A stretch of DNA of 39,786 nt from JAEUUM01 sp038326165 (GCA_038326165.1 JBBQJT010000033.1:1-39786), one strand, 5' to 3'. Shown: positions 23,075 through 32,742, counted from the stretch's first letter. Notes: generated by a model from the sequence alone, not told the origin. Program-made: numbers and translations.

Positions 23075-26000
23075 ATGAAAAAATCTCTCGTACTCTTTGC
23101 CATCTGTGTTGTGTTCTGCCAAAACACAAACGCCACCAATTACTACGTCCGCACCGACGGCAGCGACAGCAACATCGGCACAACCAACACACCAACGGGG
23201 GCGTGGAAAACCATCAACTCTGCCTTGTATGGTTACTGCAACTGGGGCAGTGGACCAACGGGACAAGGAACGCCGATGTTGCCCGGAGATACCTTGTTTG
23301 TCAATGACGGGCTTTATCAAGAAGACGGCTTTACGTATGGCTTGAAGATTGATGGCATCAATGGCAGCAATACCAACCGTTTTGTCATAAAAGCGGTCAA
23401 TAAATGGGCGGCGCGGCTCGAATTGAGTTCGCAGTATAACGCCTTCAACATTCTCAACTCAAAAGGTATCACCGTTGATGGCTTCGACATTTTCGCGCCA
23501 GCAACTTCCACCAACATTTATTCGGGTATTAACATTGACAATAGCGAGTTTGTCACTGTCCGCAACTGTAAAATCCACAACTTTGGTCTGAGTGCCATTG
23601 GCGGCGACGGCTCGAACATTATTGTCGAGAACAATGTTGCTTACGATAATTCCATCCGTAACGCAGGCAACGGCAGTGCGATTAACTTCTACCACCCTAA
23701 AAAAATTAGCAACAATACCTTGGCGGGTGGTTATGGTCACATTATCAGAGGAAATATTGTCTATCACAACTATTGCGACCAATTTTATACAAGTGTCACT
23801 GGGAATTATGGACCACCAACCGACGGCAATGGCATCATCATTGACGACTGGAATTTCTCTCAGCCACCTTATGGACCCGCGTATAAAGTCCCGTGTTTGA
23901 TTGAAAACAACGTCTGTTTTGACAACGGTGGCGCGGGTATCAACATCTATGACAGCGACAACGTGACCGTTCGTAACAATACGTGCTACAATAATAGTTG
24001 GGTCTTGGCGAACTATTCGTCGGCAACTTCACCAACGGCCGGTATTATTGTGGGCTGCGAACCAGGGTTAAGTAACAACATCACCGTCGTGAATAATCTT
24101 TCGATGGTCAATACCGCTTTGAATGCCACCACAACATCTGGTATTCGGACGGATGCTAATGTGACCAATATTACCATTAAAAATAATTTTACCAATCGCT
24201 TGTACTATCCAAATCCGCCAGAGGGCAACAACAATGTCATTGGCGCAAACGCTCAGTTTATCAACGCCGGTATTGACCCGGCAACTGCCAATTTCCGTTT
24301 ATTGAATAACAGTCCAGCCATTAACATCGGACTTAATACCAATGCGGCGGCTACTGATATTGACGGCGTTGCCCGTCCCATCGGTGCAACCGTGGATGCA
24401 GGTGCTTACGAGTCGAGCTGCACAGTCAGCGCGGGAACGATTGCCGGAACGACCACATTGCTTGTCAATGCAACGTCCAATTTAACATCGAATGGCACAG
24501 CGGGTGGCACCTGGTCGAGTAGCAACACCGCCATTGCAACGGTTAGTGCTTCGGGTGTCGTGACGGGTGTGGGTATTGGCACGGCGACGATTACTTACGC
24601 CGTTTCTTCGGGCGACTGTTCGTCGAGTACAACGGCTACGGTTATGATTAATTCGGCTTACAATACCACGATTACCGTGCGGGCAAGAAGCGTTACGGAC
24701 GCGGGTGCAAACTTCGTAGTGGAAATAATGAATTCGGCATCGCCCACGGTAACGACGGTTGTGCAAAGCCAAGTCTTCAACAATCTGCCAACGACTTTTG
24801 CGGACTATACTTTCTCGGCAAATAGCGTTGTCAATGCCGATAAAGTTAGGGTGCGTTTCACAAACGACGTGGGCAATCGGGATTTTGAAGTTGATTACAT
24901 CACCGTTAGCGGTACGACCTTTCAAACCGAAGCCGCCACGACCTATTCCATCGGGGCTTGGAATCCCACAAATGGCTGTCTCAACTCAGGATACTTCTCC
25001 ATTTCGACCATCTATTGTGAAGGCTACTTCCATTTTATGGCAAGCAATGCGATTTTACCAAATGCAGGGACAATCGGAGGAACAACTACGTTTTGTGTCG
25101 GCACTACGTCCGCTTTAACGTCAAACGGTTTAACTGGTGGCACTTGGTCGAGTTCTAATACTGCCGTTGCAACGATTAGTGCATCTGGCATTGTTACGAC
25201 TGTTTCGGCAGGAACTTCGACAATTACTTACACCGTTTCAGCCAATGGTAATTCGGCAAATACCTCGACAAACATAACTGTCAATGCGTTACCAAATGCG
25301 GGAACAATTGCAGGAACAACAACCCTTTGTGTTGGCACAACGTCGGCTTTAACGTCAAATGGTTTGGCAGGTGGCACTTGGACGAGTTCTAATCCTGCCG
25401 TTGCAACGATTAGTACAACAGGCGTTGTCACCAGCGTTTCCGCAGGAACATCCGCCATAACTTATGCCGTTTCGGTAAATGCTTGTTCAGCAAATACATC
25501 GGCAACGATAACTGTCAATGCGTTACCAAATGCGGGAACAATTGCAGGAACAACAACCCTTTGTGTTGGCACAACGTCGGCTTTAACGTCAAATGGTTTG
25601 GTAGGTGGCACTTGGTCGAGTTCTAATATAGCCGTGGCCTCGGTGAGCGCAACGGGCGTTGTCACCAGCGTTTCCGCAGGAATATCCACGATAACCTATG
25701 TTGTTTCGGCTAATGGCTGTTCAAAAAGCACATTTGCATCTGTTTCGGTCAATTCGCTACCTAATGCCGGGACAATTTCAGGGAAAACGAGTTTCAAGAT
25801 AGGTACCATATCTACCTTGACCTCAAATGGTTTGGCCGGAGGTTCTTGGACCAGTGCGAATAACGCTGTTGCAACCGTGAGCTCAACGGGTGTTGTCACC
25901 GGGATTTCGATAGGGACAGCGGCAATTTCTTATACCGTTACTGCAAAGGGCTGTTCGGCTAACGCAACAAAAAACGTGACTATAACAGCGGTAAATACGT

Positions 26001-26686
26001 CCATCATAATTCGTGCAAGAAGCGTTGGAACAGCGGGTTGCAACATGACAGTTGAGGTAATGAACAGTTCCGCACCAACTGGCGGAACAGTATTGCAAAG
26101 CAAAAATTTCAGTAATTTGTCAACCACTTTTGCTAACTACACATTTACAGCTACAGGCGCAGTAAGTGCCAACAGAATTCGTGTACGGTATACAAACGAC
26201 ATTTCTAACCGAGATATGGAAATTGATTACACCACTGTTGGAGGAATAACATGTCAAACGGAGGCAAACAGCACCTATGAAATCGGCGTTTGGACAAACG
26301 CAACGGATGGTTGCAGCGTAGGTGGCTATTACAGCTCGAGTATTTTGCAGTGCACAGGCTATGTTCATTATCTGACAGCTATTCCACCGAGCATAATTCC
26401 TAAAATAGGTGGTTCAGGTACTACCACCAATACTTCGTTGAAATTGTATCCAAACCCAGTCTCTTTTTCCAGAGATATAACGCTATATCTAAATGCAATA
26501 GATAAACAAGACCTATATTTGCATTTTTTTGATATGAGAGGTCAACAAGTATATTATTCGCATCAGTCAATGGTGGAGGGTGAGAATATGTTGATAATTC
26601 CTGCTTCTATACCCAAAGGCGCTTATTTATTGTATGCAACTTATGGCAACAAGGTAGAAACACTTAAATTCATTGTGACAGATTAA
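23075..26686 (+). CDS. Secreted beta-helix / Big_2 / CBM60-like protein with T9SS sorting domain
   Basis: This 1203-residue protein has a signal peptide (1-20, ending QNTNA) and a right-handed parallel beta-helix (about 21-445), with NYYVRTDGSD at the start and many NNV/NNT turns such as VRNNTCYNNS, ending in AGAYES. One Big_2 Ig-like domain (449-527) is followed by a CBM60-like calcium-type carbohydrate-binding module (528-652; VRARSV, RVRFTNDVGNRDFEVDYI, GYFHF). Four more Big_2 repeats (660-968) and a second CBM60-like module (969-1097) come next, then a T9SS sorting domain (from LKLYPNPVS, about 1121). It probably binds or cleaves polysaccharide at the cell surface. Catalytic residues of the helix could not be assigned. 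The gene is GC-richer than its surroundings except at the sorting domain. Confidence 0.85.
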   Translation: MKKSLVLFAICVVFCQNTNATNYYVRTDGSDSNIGTTNTPTGAWKTINSALYGYCNWGSGPTGQGTPMLPGDTLFVNDGLYQEDGFTYGLKIDGINGSNTNRFVIKAVNKWAARLELSSQYNAFNILNSKGITVDGFDIFAPATSTNIYSGINIDNSEFVTVRNCKIHNFGLSAIGGDGSNIIVENNVAYDNSIRNAGNGSAINFYHPKKISNNTLAGGYGHIIRGNIVYHNYCDQFYTSVTGNYGPPTDGNGIIIDDWNFSQPPYGPAYKVPCLIENNVCFDNGGAGINIYDSDNVTVRNNTCYNNSWVLANYSSATSPTAGIIVGCEPGLSNNITVVNNLSMVNTALNATTTSGIRTDANVTNITIKNNFTNRLYYPNPPEGNNNVIGANAQFINAGIDPATANFRLLNNSPAINIGLNTNAAATDIDGVARPIGATVDAGAYESSCTVSAGTIAGTTTLLVNATSNLTSNGTAGGTWSSSNTAIATVSASGVVTGVGIGTATITYAVSSGDCSSSTTATVMINSAYNTTITVRARSVTDAGANFVVEIMNSASPTVTTVVQSQVFNNLPTTFADYTFSANSVVNADKVRVRFTNDVGNRDFEVDYITVSGTTFQTEAATTYSIGAWNPTNGCLNSGYFSISTIYCEGYFHFMASNAILPNAGTIGGTTTFCVGTTSALTSNGLTGGTWSSSNTAVATISASGIVTTVSAGTSTITYTVSANGNSANTSTNITVNALPNAGTIAGTTTLCVGTTSALTSNGLAGGTWTSSNPAVATISTTGVVTSVSAGTSAITYAVSVNACSANTSATITVNALPNAGTIAGTTTLCVGTTSALTSNGLVGGTWSSSNIAVASVSATGVVTSVSAGISTITYVVSANGCSKSTFASVSVNSLPNAGTISGKTSFKIGTISTLTSNGLAGGSWTSANNAVATVSSTGVVTGISIGTAAISYTVTAKGCSANATKNVTITAVNTSIIIRARSVGTAGCNMTVEVMNSSAPTGGTVLQSKNFSNLSTTFANYTFTATGAVSANRIRVRYTNDISNRDMEIDYTTVGGITCQTEANSTYEIGVWTNATDGCSVGGYYSSSILQCTGYVHYLTAIPPSIIPKIGGSGTTTNTSLKLYPNPVSFSRDITLYLNAIDKQDLYLHFFDMRGQQVYYSHQSMVEGENMLIIPASIPKGAYLLYATYGNKVETLKFIVTD
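25060..25990 (+). repeat. Four tandem 234-base coding repeats (Big_2 units)
   Basis: Units of 78 codons begin with LPNAG at roughly 25058, 25292, 25526 and 25760. Units 2 and 3 share about 100 nearly identical bases at their junction (around 25276-25377 and 25510-25611), showing recent duplication or gene conversion. Confidence 0.75.
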
Positions 26687-26770
26687 GTAAGGCTGTGTGC
26701 AGTTTTTAAACTGAGCCTAAATATTTTGAGTTTAAATAAACTGAATATACAAAGAGTGCAAAATACATCT

Positions 26771-26804
26771 AACGGCTAATTTATCAACACATGAATTAGC
26801 CGTT
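26771..26804 (+). terminator. Hairpin after the beta-helix gene
   Basis: AACGGCTAATT and AATTAGCCGTT form a perfect 11-bp stem around a 12-base loop, 85 bases past the stop; the following sequence is only moderately T-rich. Confidence 0.6.
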
Positions 26805-27030
26805 GTTGTGTGAAGGCCAAACTAGACGGGGTGACGGTTAGTGCGACCTTCAGACTGTACAAAACAATAATCAGTTATTATTTTTGATTAGTGTTTATTT
26901 TAAGCAATCAAAGATGGTTTTCGGCAACCCATAGTCCAAAGGGAAATTCTAGTCCAATAACATATAAAATTAACAGAATTTAAGTATTGTTCTTTTTTAC
27001 AAAATACGGGTGCATTGGCATCTTACCTAA

Positions 27031-27153
27031 ATCTCTGATTCTATCTTTTTATTAGACGAACTCTTTTTACCTATTTTCTGTCTTTTGAATGGCTATTTTC
27101 CATTTTACGAACTTTATATTAGCCTGAAAAGTAAAGTCAACTTGACTATTTTT
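27031..27153. repeat. Dispersed intergenic repeat copy C plus palindrome copy
   Basis: 27031-27110 resembles copies A and B at 19 and 21 kb. 27127-27153 repeats the AAGTCAACTTGACTATTTTT palindrome of 21077-21103. A 62-codon TTG-start frame (27085-27273) crosses this repeat and is not called as a gene. The rest of 26805-27294 is empty. Confidence 0.4.
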
Positions 27154-27294
27154 GTCTCTCAACCCAGTAAAAAAGAGGGAACAATTGTAACTATTCACGA
27201 CTTGAACTTTGCTCAAAGGCAGAATAAACAGTTTATTGCCAATGGAATACAGGAGTTTGATTTTGGTATATAAACAGCTAATTATCTAATTTTT

Positions 27295-29019
27295 ATGAAT
27301 TTTAAATTCCTTTCAGCCCTTTTCTAATCTTCTTTTGGAGCTACTCTTTCAGTCAACAGTTACCCGTAGATCGCTTCAAAAAACTCGAATTTCAGCCCGT
27401 CGCTCCCGACATTTCGGCAGCTCTGAAAATTCCCTTCCTAGATGGCCAGTTTTATGGACTCTCTGATGCACGCGGCAAGATTTTAGTCTCACCAAAATTT
27501 GAGGACATCCAGATGCCCGACCGCGAATTGCCCGTTTTTGCTGGAAAGATAGAAGGGAAATGGACGTTTTATGACTACGAAGGTAGTCGTGCACTCCCTT
27601 TTTCGACCGATCAAACATGGCAAATGGCAATCGGTTGGGAGCGGGTTAGCTTTCATTTTCATGAAAACACGGCCCATGTGGAGGAGCTGATGAGTTGGAT
27701 TAAAGAGCCGCAGCCATCGTATTTTATCGATCCTTCCGGCGAGTCAAAATCGGCGAACCGTTTTTACTTTTTGCAACCGAAAACGCGACCTCCTTTTCGT
27801 TCTTGGTTCAAACCGGATCATATTCATTTCATCCGCCGGAAGCGAGACCGATGGTTAATGGGTTCATTTACGAACGATAATCAGCATGGAAACCTCAAAA
27901 TCATGGATGAAAAAGACCGTTTTGGCCTCCTCGACCGTGATGGAAACCTGTTGCAGCCGCCTGTCCGAAATTGTGCGACAATAGGAAGCGAAGAAAAGAT
28001 CATGATTTTGGACGATCGAGACCTCATCGCCCTGCGTGATGTCTTGCGCGGGTGGGAAACAGCTTTTTTTGTTTAATAATATCGAATCTACACCTGAGCG
28101 TGGGCTCTTTTTAGGTGAATTTCTTGAAAATGGCCAGCCGACCCTCATATTTTCCATTGATTCCTCGGGTCGAGTTTTGCCTATTGAGGGTATGACAAGG
28201 GCTGAATAGCTCGAAAAAGTGCCAAAAAGTGCTAAAAAACAACCCAATTTTCAGATTTTATGGGACACTGCGCGCGCCGTTGTGCTCGACAAACTGACAG
28301 GCGAAGAACTTTTTCGCCTCGAAAACAGGCGAGTCGGTGACGCGGGCGCAGGCTTTTTTGAGGTCCAAAAAGGTAAAAAATACGGCTGGCTTGACTCGAA
28401 AGGGAAGGTCTTGATGCCCATCGAATTCGACCAATTGATTGCCATTTGGCCCGATCGGCGTATGATCGGAGTCAAAAATAACCTCGCTGGGCTGTTCGAC
28501 ATGGAAACGGGGCAAGAACTTTTGCCGGTCATGTTTCGAAATTTAACACGCGTAGCACGGACATTCGGGCATGGCGCAGGATTTCAGATTCACCATGAAA
28601 AAACTTGGATTGCGGCCACCAAAGACCTCGAAATCGTGGGACAAAAAGGACCGAATGTGCCCATCAAAAAAAATGATTCTCAACTTTCGCAGACTGCCCC
28701 AGCAGCAGCTCGGGCAGATTTTGAAAAGGCTGAATTGCCCGAAATCTTCACAGATTTCACGCCAATTATGGGCGAAAAATGGTTGCACATTTTCCGCTCT
28801 GATGGGCAATATATCACCTCGATCGAAACAGGACTGGCGAGAGTCGAGCCACAATTTTTCTCGCACAACGAGCCTTTTTTGGATGACTCGAACGAAATTT
28901 TCACGGGTTTTGCTAAAGTTATACCAGCAACTGGCAAAGCTTTTTGGGTGCGGCTTTCGGATGGGTTGGTTTATAAAAATGAGACGTCTTTAGCAATTGG
29001 CATTTGCGCAAATCTTTAA
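27295..29019 (+). pseudogene. WG-repeat protein gene, frameshifted
   Basis: ATG 27295 starts a signal-peptide-like MNFKFLSALF that hits TAA at 27325; shifting frame continues it as LIFFWSYSFSQQLPVDRFKK and on into a long frame to TAA 28075. A second shift in the T7 run at 28064-28070 restores FNNIESTPERGLFLGEFLEN. TAG at 28207-28209 then interrupts, and the same frame runs on to TAA 29017-29019. WG-type beta-hairpin repeats are visible (YGLSDARGKILVSPKF, FGLLDRDGNLL, YGWLDSKGKVLMPIEFD, AGLFDMETGQELLPV). Rejoined, it would be an exported protein of about 570 residues. GC content is clearly higher than in flanking genes, suggesting transfer. Two of three lesions are indels in short runs, so sequencing error is a partial alternative. 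Confidence 0.65.
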
Positions 29020-29124
29020 AATGAATTTCAGCAATAAATTCGCGTACTTTGAAACTCGATCAGTGTATAAGCCTTAATGCCCTGACAGAAAAGATATCAA
29101 ACACAACAAAACAATTAACAGTTT

Positions 29125-29544
29125 ATGAATACTGCAGGAGTAAAGGAAATATCATTCAAATTACTATTGGTTTTATTATCGGCAGTAATTCTGTTTCATG
29201 TGTGCATCATTACCAAGCTAATTCCATACAACATAGCCTGGGGTGGCAGACTGGAAAATGATAAGCAAATGTATGTTTTTGAGAGCCTTTCAATTTTAAT
29301 AAATCTTTTTTTAATATCAGTCTTATGGATCAAAAACAGGTCAATCAATCACAGATGTTCACAAAAACTGTTAAACAACTTACTTTGGGCTTTCTTTACT
29401 TTATTTTTAATCAATACTATCGGCAATATTTTTGCCAAAACCAACTTCGAAAAATATTTTGCGATTCTGACCTTTGTGTTCAGCTTATTGATTTATACGA
29501 TAATAAAAGAGGAACAACAGAATGGAATGAGTGAAACCAATTAG
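29125..29544 (+). CDS. Small four-span membrane protein
   Basis: This 139-residue protein has about four hydrophobic spans (for example LLLVLLSAVILFHVCIITKL at 13-32 and FAILTFVFSLLIYTII near the end). It carries motifs AWGGRLEND and INTIGNIFAKTNFEKYFA that I associate with an unnamed Bacteroidota membrane family. Function unknown. It is followed by another small membrane protein after 18 bases, so the two are probably co-transcribed. Confidence 0.6.
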   Translation: MNTAGVKEISFKLLLVLLSAVILFHVCIITKLIPYNIAWGGRLENDKQMYVFESLSILINLFLISVLWIKNRSINHRCSQKLLNNLLWAFFTLFLINTIGNIFAKTNFEKYFAILTFVFSLLIYTIIKEEQQNGMSETN

Positions 29545-29562
29545 TGATACAAACAACACGAG

Positions 29563-29946
29563 ATGCTTGCGTTGAATACTAGATATATTTTTTTGATTGA
29601 CGGATTGGGAGCAGTAATAACTGCCTTTTTTCTGATCGCTGTCTTAAGGCCTTTTGAAACGTATTTTGGGATGCCAAAAGACGTACTAGAAGTACTTTCA
29701 CTCATTGCTTTATTTTTAGCTATGTACTCTTTTGCTTGTTTTCTGTTTTATGATAAAATTTCACCCAAATATTTATTGCCAATCATTATTGCCAATACAA
29801 GCTACAGTTTATTGACTGCGGTTATGGTTTTTTTTAACTTCAACCGTCTTACGTTTTTAGGTTTTAGCTACTTTGTCGTTGAGATAGTTATAATTTGTGG
29901 CATAGTGTACTTTGAATTGGAAGCATTCAAAAGAAGTAGATACTAG
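29563..29946 (+). CDS. Small four-span membrane protein
   Basis: This 127-residue protein has four probable spans (LIDGLGAVITAFFLIAVL at 11-28; VLSLIALFLAMYSFACFLFY; LLPIIIANTSYSLLTAVMVFF; FVVEIVIICGIVYFELEAF). RYIFLIDGLGA and RPFETYFGMP look conserved-type motifs, but no named family is recognised. It lies between the other small membrane gene and the MFS transporter. Confidence 0.6.
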   Translation: MLALNTRYIFLIDGLGAVITAFFLIAVLRPFETYFGMPKDVLEVLSLIALFLAMYSFACFLFYDKISPKYLLPIIIANTSYSLLTAVMVFFNFNRLTFLGFSYFVVEIVIICGIVYFELEAFKRSRY

Positions 29947-30113
29947 ATTTGTGTTTGACAGATTGGAAAAATGGAATTTATTAAATTTTGCTTTGTTTTC
30001 AATATTTGAAAATCTGTTAAAATTTTCTATTAGCAATCTCAGCCGATGGCATAAGTTCAGTACACAATAGGCAAAGCTTTTGGACATTCAACGAACCATC
30101 AACAACAGATATC

Positions 30114-31292
30114 TTGAAATATATAACACGATCGGTCTGGATATTATCATTGGTAAGTTTGTTCACAGATACTGCCAGTGAAATGCTGTATCCAATTATG
30201 CCAATTTACTTAAAGTCGATTGGATTTTCAATTGTACTGATAGGAATACTGGAGGGGTTTGCGGAAGCAACAGCAGGTTTGAGCAAGGCTTATTTTGGAA
30301 AACTATCCGATATTTCGGGCAAAAGAGTACCTTTTGTTCAAATGGGCTATGCCCTCAGCGCAATTTCCAAGCCGATGTTGGCGATGTTTATTTATCCCCT
30401 TTGGATTTTCTTTGCCAGAACAATTGACCGTTTAGGAAAAGGGATCAGGACAGGCGCAAGGGATGCAATACTGTCAGACGAAGCGACGGCAAAAACGAAA
30501 GGCAAAGTCTTTGGCTTTCATCGTTCAATGGACACATTAGGTGCAGTAATTGGGCCATTACTGGCTTTGGTCTATTTGTATTATTTTCCCCAAGACTACA
30601 AAACACTCTTTTTTATTGCTTTTGTTCCTGGCTTATTGGCGGTTTTGGCTTCGCTATATTTGAAAGACAAAACAACGAATGAGTTCAAACCAAAAGAAAG
30701 AACAGCATTTTTTTCATTTCTTAAATATTGGCAAGTAAGCCCATTAGAATACAGAAAATTAGCCATTGGACTCCTAGCTTTTACACTCTTCAATAGTTCA
30801 GACGTTTTTCTGTTATTAAAAGCTAAACAGTCAGGACTTGACGACACTATGGTCATTGGCGTATATATATTTTACAATCTTATTTACGCATTGTTTGCCT
30901 TTCCCCTTGGCATCATTGCCGATAAGGTAGGATTAAAAACCGTATTTTGTGGTGGGCTCATATTGTTTTCAGTGGTTTATTGGGGTATGTCATTCAACAA
31001 TAACTTGTACGTGTTTTTGGGACTGTTTTTTCTTTACGGTATTTACGCTGCTGCAACAGAAGGAATTTCAAAAGCGTGGATCACAAATATTACAGATAAA
31101 AAAGATACTGCGACAGCAATCGGCACATTTACCGGACTTCAAAGTATTTGCACCATGTTAGCAAGTTCATTGGCTGGATTTATTTGGTTTCAATATGGAG
31201 CAGAAACAACTTTCTTAATAACTGCAATTGCCACATTCATCGTTTTGTTATACATTTTGACAATCCCCAAACCAGAAAATGTAAGCAATTGA
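30114..31292 (+). CDS. Major facilitator superfamily transporter
   Basis: This 392-residue, 12-span protein has the MFS loop 2-3 motif region (GKLSDISGKR near 62-71), the second-half counterpart (GIIADKVGLKT near 264-274), and a loop with RTIDRLGKGIRTGARDA near 102-118 typical of a drug/metabolite exporter-like subgroup. The frame begins with TTG at 30114; no ATG is available upstream, and starting later would cut span 1. The substrate is unknown. It lies 176 bases before the sigma-factor operon, so a shared role in metal response is possible but unproven. Confidence 0.85.
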   Translation: MKYITRSVWILSLVSLFTDTASEMLYPIMPIYLKSIGFSIVLIGILEGFAEATAGLSKAYFGKLSDISGKRVPFVQMGYALSAISKPMLAMFIYPLWIFFARTIDRLGKGIRTGARDAILSDEATAKTKGKVFGFHRSMDTLGAVIGPLLALVYLYYFPQDYKTLFFIAFVPGLLAVLASLYLKDKTTNEFKPKERTAFFSFLKYWQVSPLEYRKLAIGLLAFTLFNSSDVFLLLKAKQSGLDDTMVIGVYIFYNLIYALFAFPLGIIADKVGLKTVFCGGLILFSVVYWGMSFNNNLYVFLGLFFLYGIYAAATEGISKAWITNITDKKDTATAIGTFTGLQSICTMLASSLAGFIWFQYGAETTFLITAIATFIVLLYILTIPKPENVSN

Positions 31293-31468
31293 AAAATCAG
31301 ACAAAGTGATCAAAGTTAGAGCAGGCGAACAAACAAAATTGGAAAACATGTTGCTTTGTTGATCAGCTCAATACTTAAGACTTATCACTAAAAAAGATTA
31401 GGTTTGTGAACCAAATGAAATACTTGGCCATGATCTACTTCTTGTAATGAATTGTCAATAAATAATTT

Positions 31469-31999
31469 ATGACATTTGAGGAAGCTTACAATCTGTACAG
31501 CAAGTTGGTTTATAACCTCGCTTTGCAATATGTTCAGAACTCAGAAGATGCAGAAGAAATCACACAAGACGTTTATGTTGCAGTTTACAAATCCTTGCCA
31601 TCATTTCATCAGAAAGCAGAACTGAAAACTTGGATTTATCGGATTGCAATCAATAAATCATTGGATTTTATTAAGGCCAAAAACCGCAAAAAGCGATTTG
31701 CCATCATAACTTCCATTTTTAATGAGTCTAGTCTTGAAATAAAAAACTTGACACAGGAATTCAATCACCCCGGATTGTTAATGGAACAAAAAGAGGAATT
31801 AGAAATCTTGTTCAACCACATAAATCTATTGCCGTCTAATCAAAAAACGGCTCTGATTTTGAGTAAAATTGAGCAAAAAACTCAACAAGAGATTGCCGAG
31901 ATCATGAGATTGTCCATAAAAGCGGTTGAGTCATTATTACAAAGAGCCAAAACAAGTCTTGCAACAAAATTGAAATCAAACGAAGGAAAGAAATTATAA
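31469..31999 (+). CDS. ECF RNA polymerase sigma factor
   Basis: This 176-residue protein has sigma region 2 (about 1-70; LALQYVQNSEDAEEITQDVY, FHQKAELKTWIYRIA) and region 4 (about 110-165; LPSNQKTALILSKIEQKTQQ, then IAEIMRLSIKAVESLLQRAK). This is the minimal ECF layout. It heads an operon whose next two genes are an anti-sigma-like membrane protein and a CnrX-like metal sensor, so it is expected to be held inactive until metal is sensed and then to drive this operon. ATG 31469 matches the start of region 2. Confidence 0.93.
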   Translation: MTFEEAYNLYSKLVYNLALQYVQNSEDAEEITQDVYVAVYKSLPSFHQKAELKTWIYRIAINKSLDFIKAKNRKKRFAIITSIFNESSLEIKNLTQEFNHPGLLMEQKEELEILFNHINLLPSNQKTALILSKIEQKTQQEIAEIMRLSIKAVESLLQRAKTSLATKLKSNEGKKL

Positions 32000-32032
32000 T
32001 GTCGTCTATTAAATAATTAACACAAAAGAAAA

Positions 32033-32290
32033 ATGGAAGATATTCTGAAGCCATTGGAAACAATACAACAAGTTGAACTGCCCTCTAACATTTACAAACA
32101 AATACATGCCAGAATAGAATCTGAATTGGATAATCGATTGTCAAATAAGGCATTCTTATCCATGGCTGCAGCTTTTCTTGTTCTAGTCTCATTGAATATT
32201 TTAATTGTTTTGAACCTGAACACTTCAAGAGATATTGATCAGAACACTGCCAAATACATTTATCTAATTTCCGATAACAGTATATACTAA
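32033..32290 (+). CDS. Short single-span anti-sigma-like protein
   Basis: This 85-residue protein has an N-terminal cytosolic part with VELPSNIYKQIHARIESEL, a pattern common in Bacteroidota anti-sigma-like proteins, one membrane span (41-62; FLSMAAAFLVLVSLNILIVLNL) and a short outer tail. Size and topology parallel CnrY, which holds the sigma factor CnrH by its cytosolic tail. There is no zinc-binding motif. Its TAA overlaps the next ATG (TAATG), giving translational coupling to the sensor. Function is inferred from position. Confidence 0.65.
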   Translation: MEDILKPLETIQQVELPSNIYKQIHARIESELDNRLSNKAFLSMAAAFLVLVSLNILIVLNLNTSRDIDQNTAKYIYLISDNSIY

Positions 32291-32742
32291 TGGACAAAAC
32301 AAAATTCCTGACTATTGTAACTATTGGCTTGTTTATTAGTAATTTGTTGTTAATTGGCTATATTTTTTTAAATAAAAACGGAGAACTAAAACGTGAAGGA
32401 CCTAAAAGGTATATTGCTAAAAAACTTCATTTAGATGCTGATCAAATTTCAAAATATGAACAAATGATCAAGCTGCATCGCATTGAGATTCGGCAGCAGG
32501 ATTCATTGATTCTTGTCGCCAAAACCAAACTGTACAATTGCATCAATTCCAATAATTTCACTCTAAAAGATTCTTTGGTCAACAATATAGGTGGTTTGCA
32601 GATGGCAATAGAGCGGGTTCATTATGCGCATTTTTTGGACATCAAGAAATTGTGCAGAACAGATCAACTTTCAGATTTTCAAGGTTTACTCGCAGAAATG
32701 CCCAAACTTTTTTCAGGTCGAAAACCTCCTCACAAGCATTGA
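32290..32742 (+). CDS. CnrX-like periplasmic heavy-metal sensor
   Basis: This 150-residue protein has an N-terminal span (residues 7-28) and a helical periplasmic domain of the CpxP/Spy/CnrX type (LHLDADQISKYEQMIKLHRI, then HFLDIKKLCRTDQLSDFQGL) with a His-rich end (KPPHKH). Such sensors bind metal in the periplasm and release the anti-sigma factor. His and Cys residues (H in KLHRIE, H in HYAHF, C in KLCRT) are candidate ligands. Coupled on both sides: TAATG with the anti-sigma-like gene and TTGA with MbnP. Confidence 0.8.
   Translation: MDKTKFLTIVTIGLFISNLLLIGYIFLNKNGELKREGPKRYIAKKLHLDADQISKYEQMIKLHRIEIRQQDSLILVAKTKLYNCINSNNFTLKDSLVNNIGGLQMAIERVHYAHFLDIKKLCRTDQLSDFQGLLAEMPKLFSGRKPPHKH

Noticed and set aside
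25060..25990. CRISPR-like repeat array
   Set aside because: The period is 234 bases, the repeats are in-frame coding Big_2 domains, and no short repeat/spacer pattern exists.
23075..26400. Long antisense open frames in the beta-helix gene
   Set aside because: They are shadows produced by GC-richer repeated codons; the sense frame has signal peptide, domains and sorting signal.
27085..27273. 62-residue open frame
   Set aside because: TTG start and its first third is made of the dispersed intergenic repeat; no family recognised.
31407..31430. ECF-type promoter (TGAACC) before the sigma gene
   Set aside because: A TGAACC lies 57 bases before the start, but the matching -10 element is not convincing and no second copy was found to support autoregulation.
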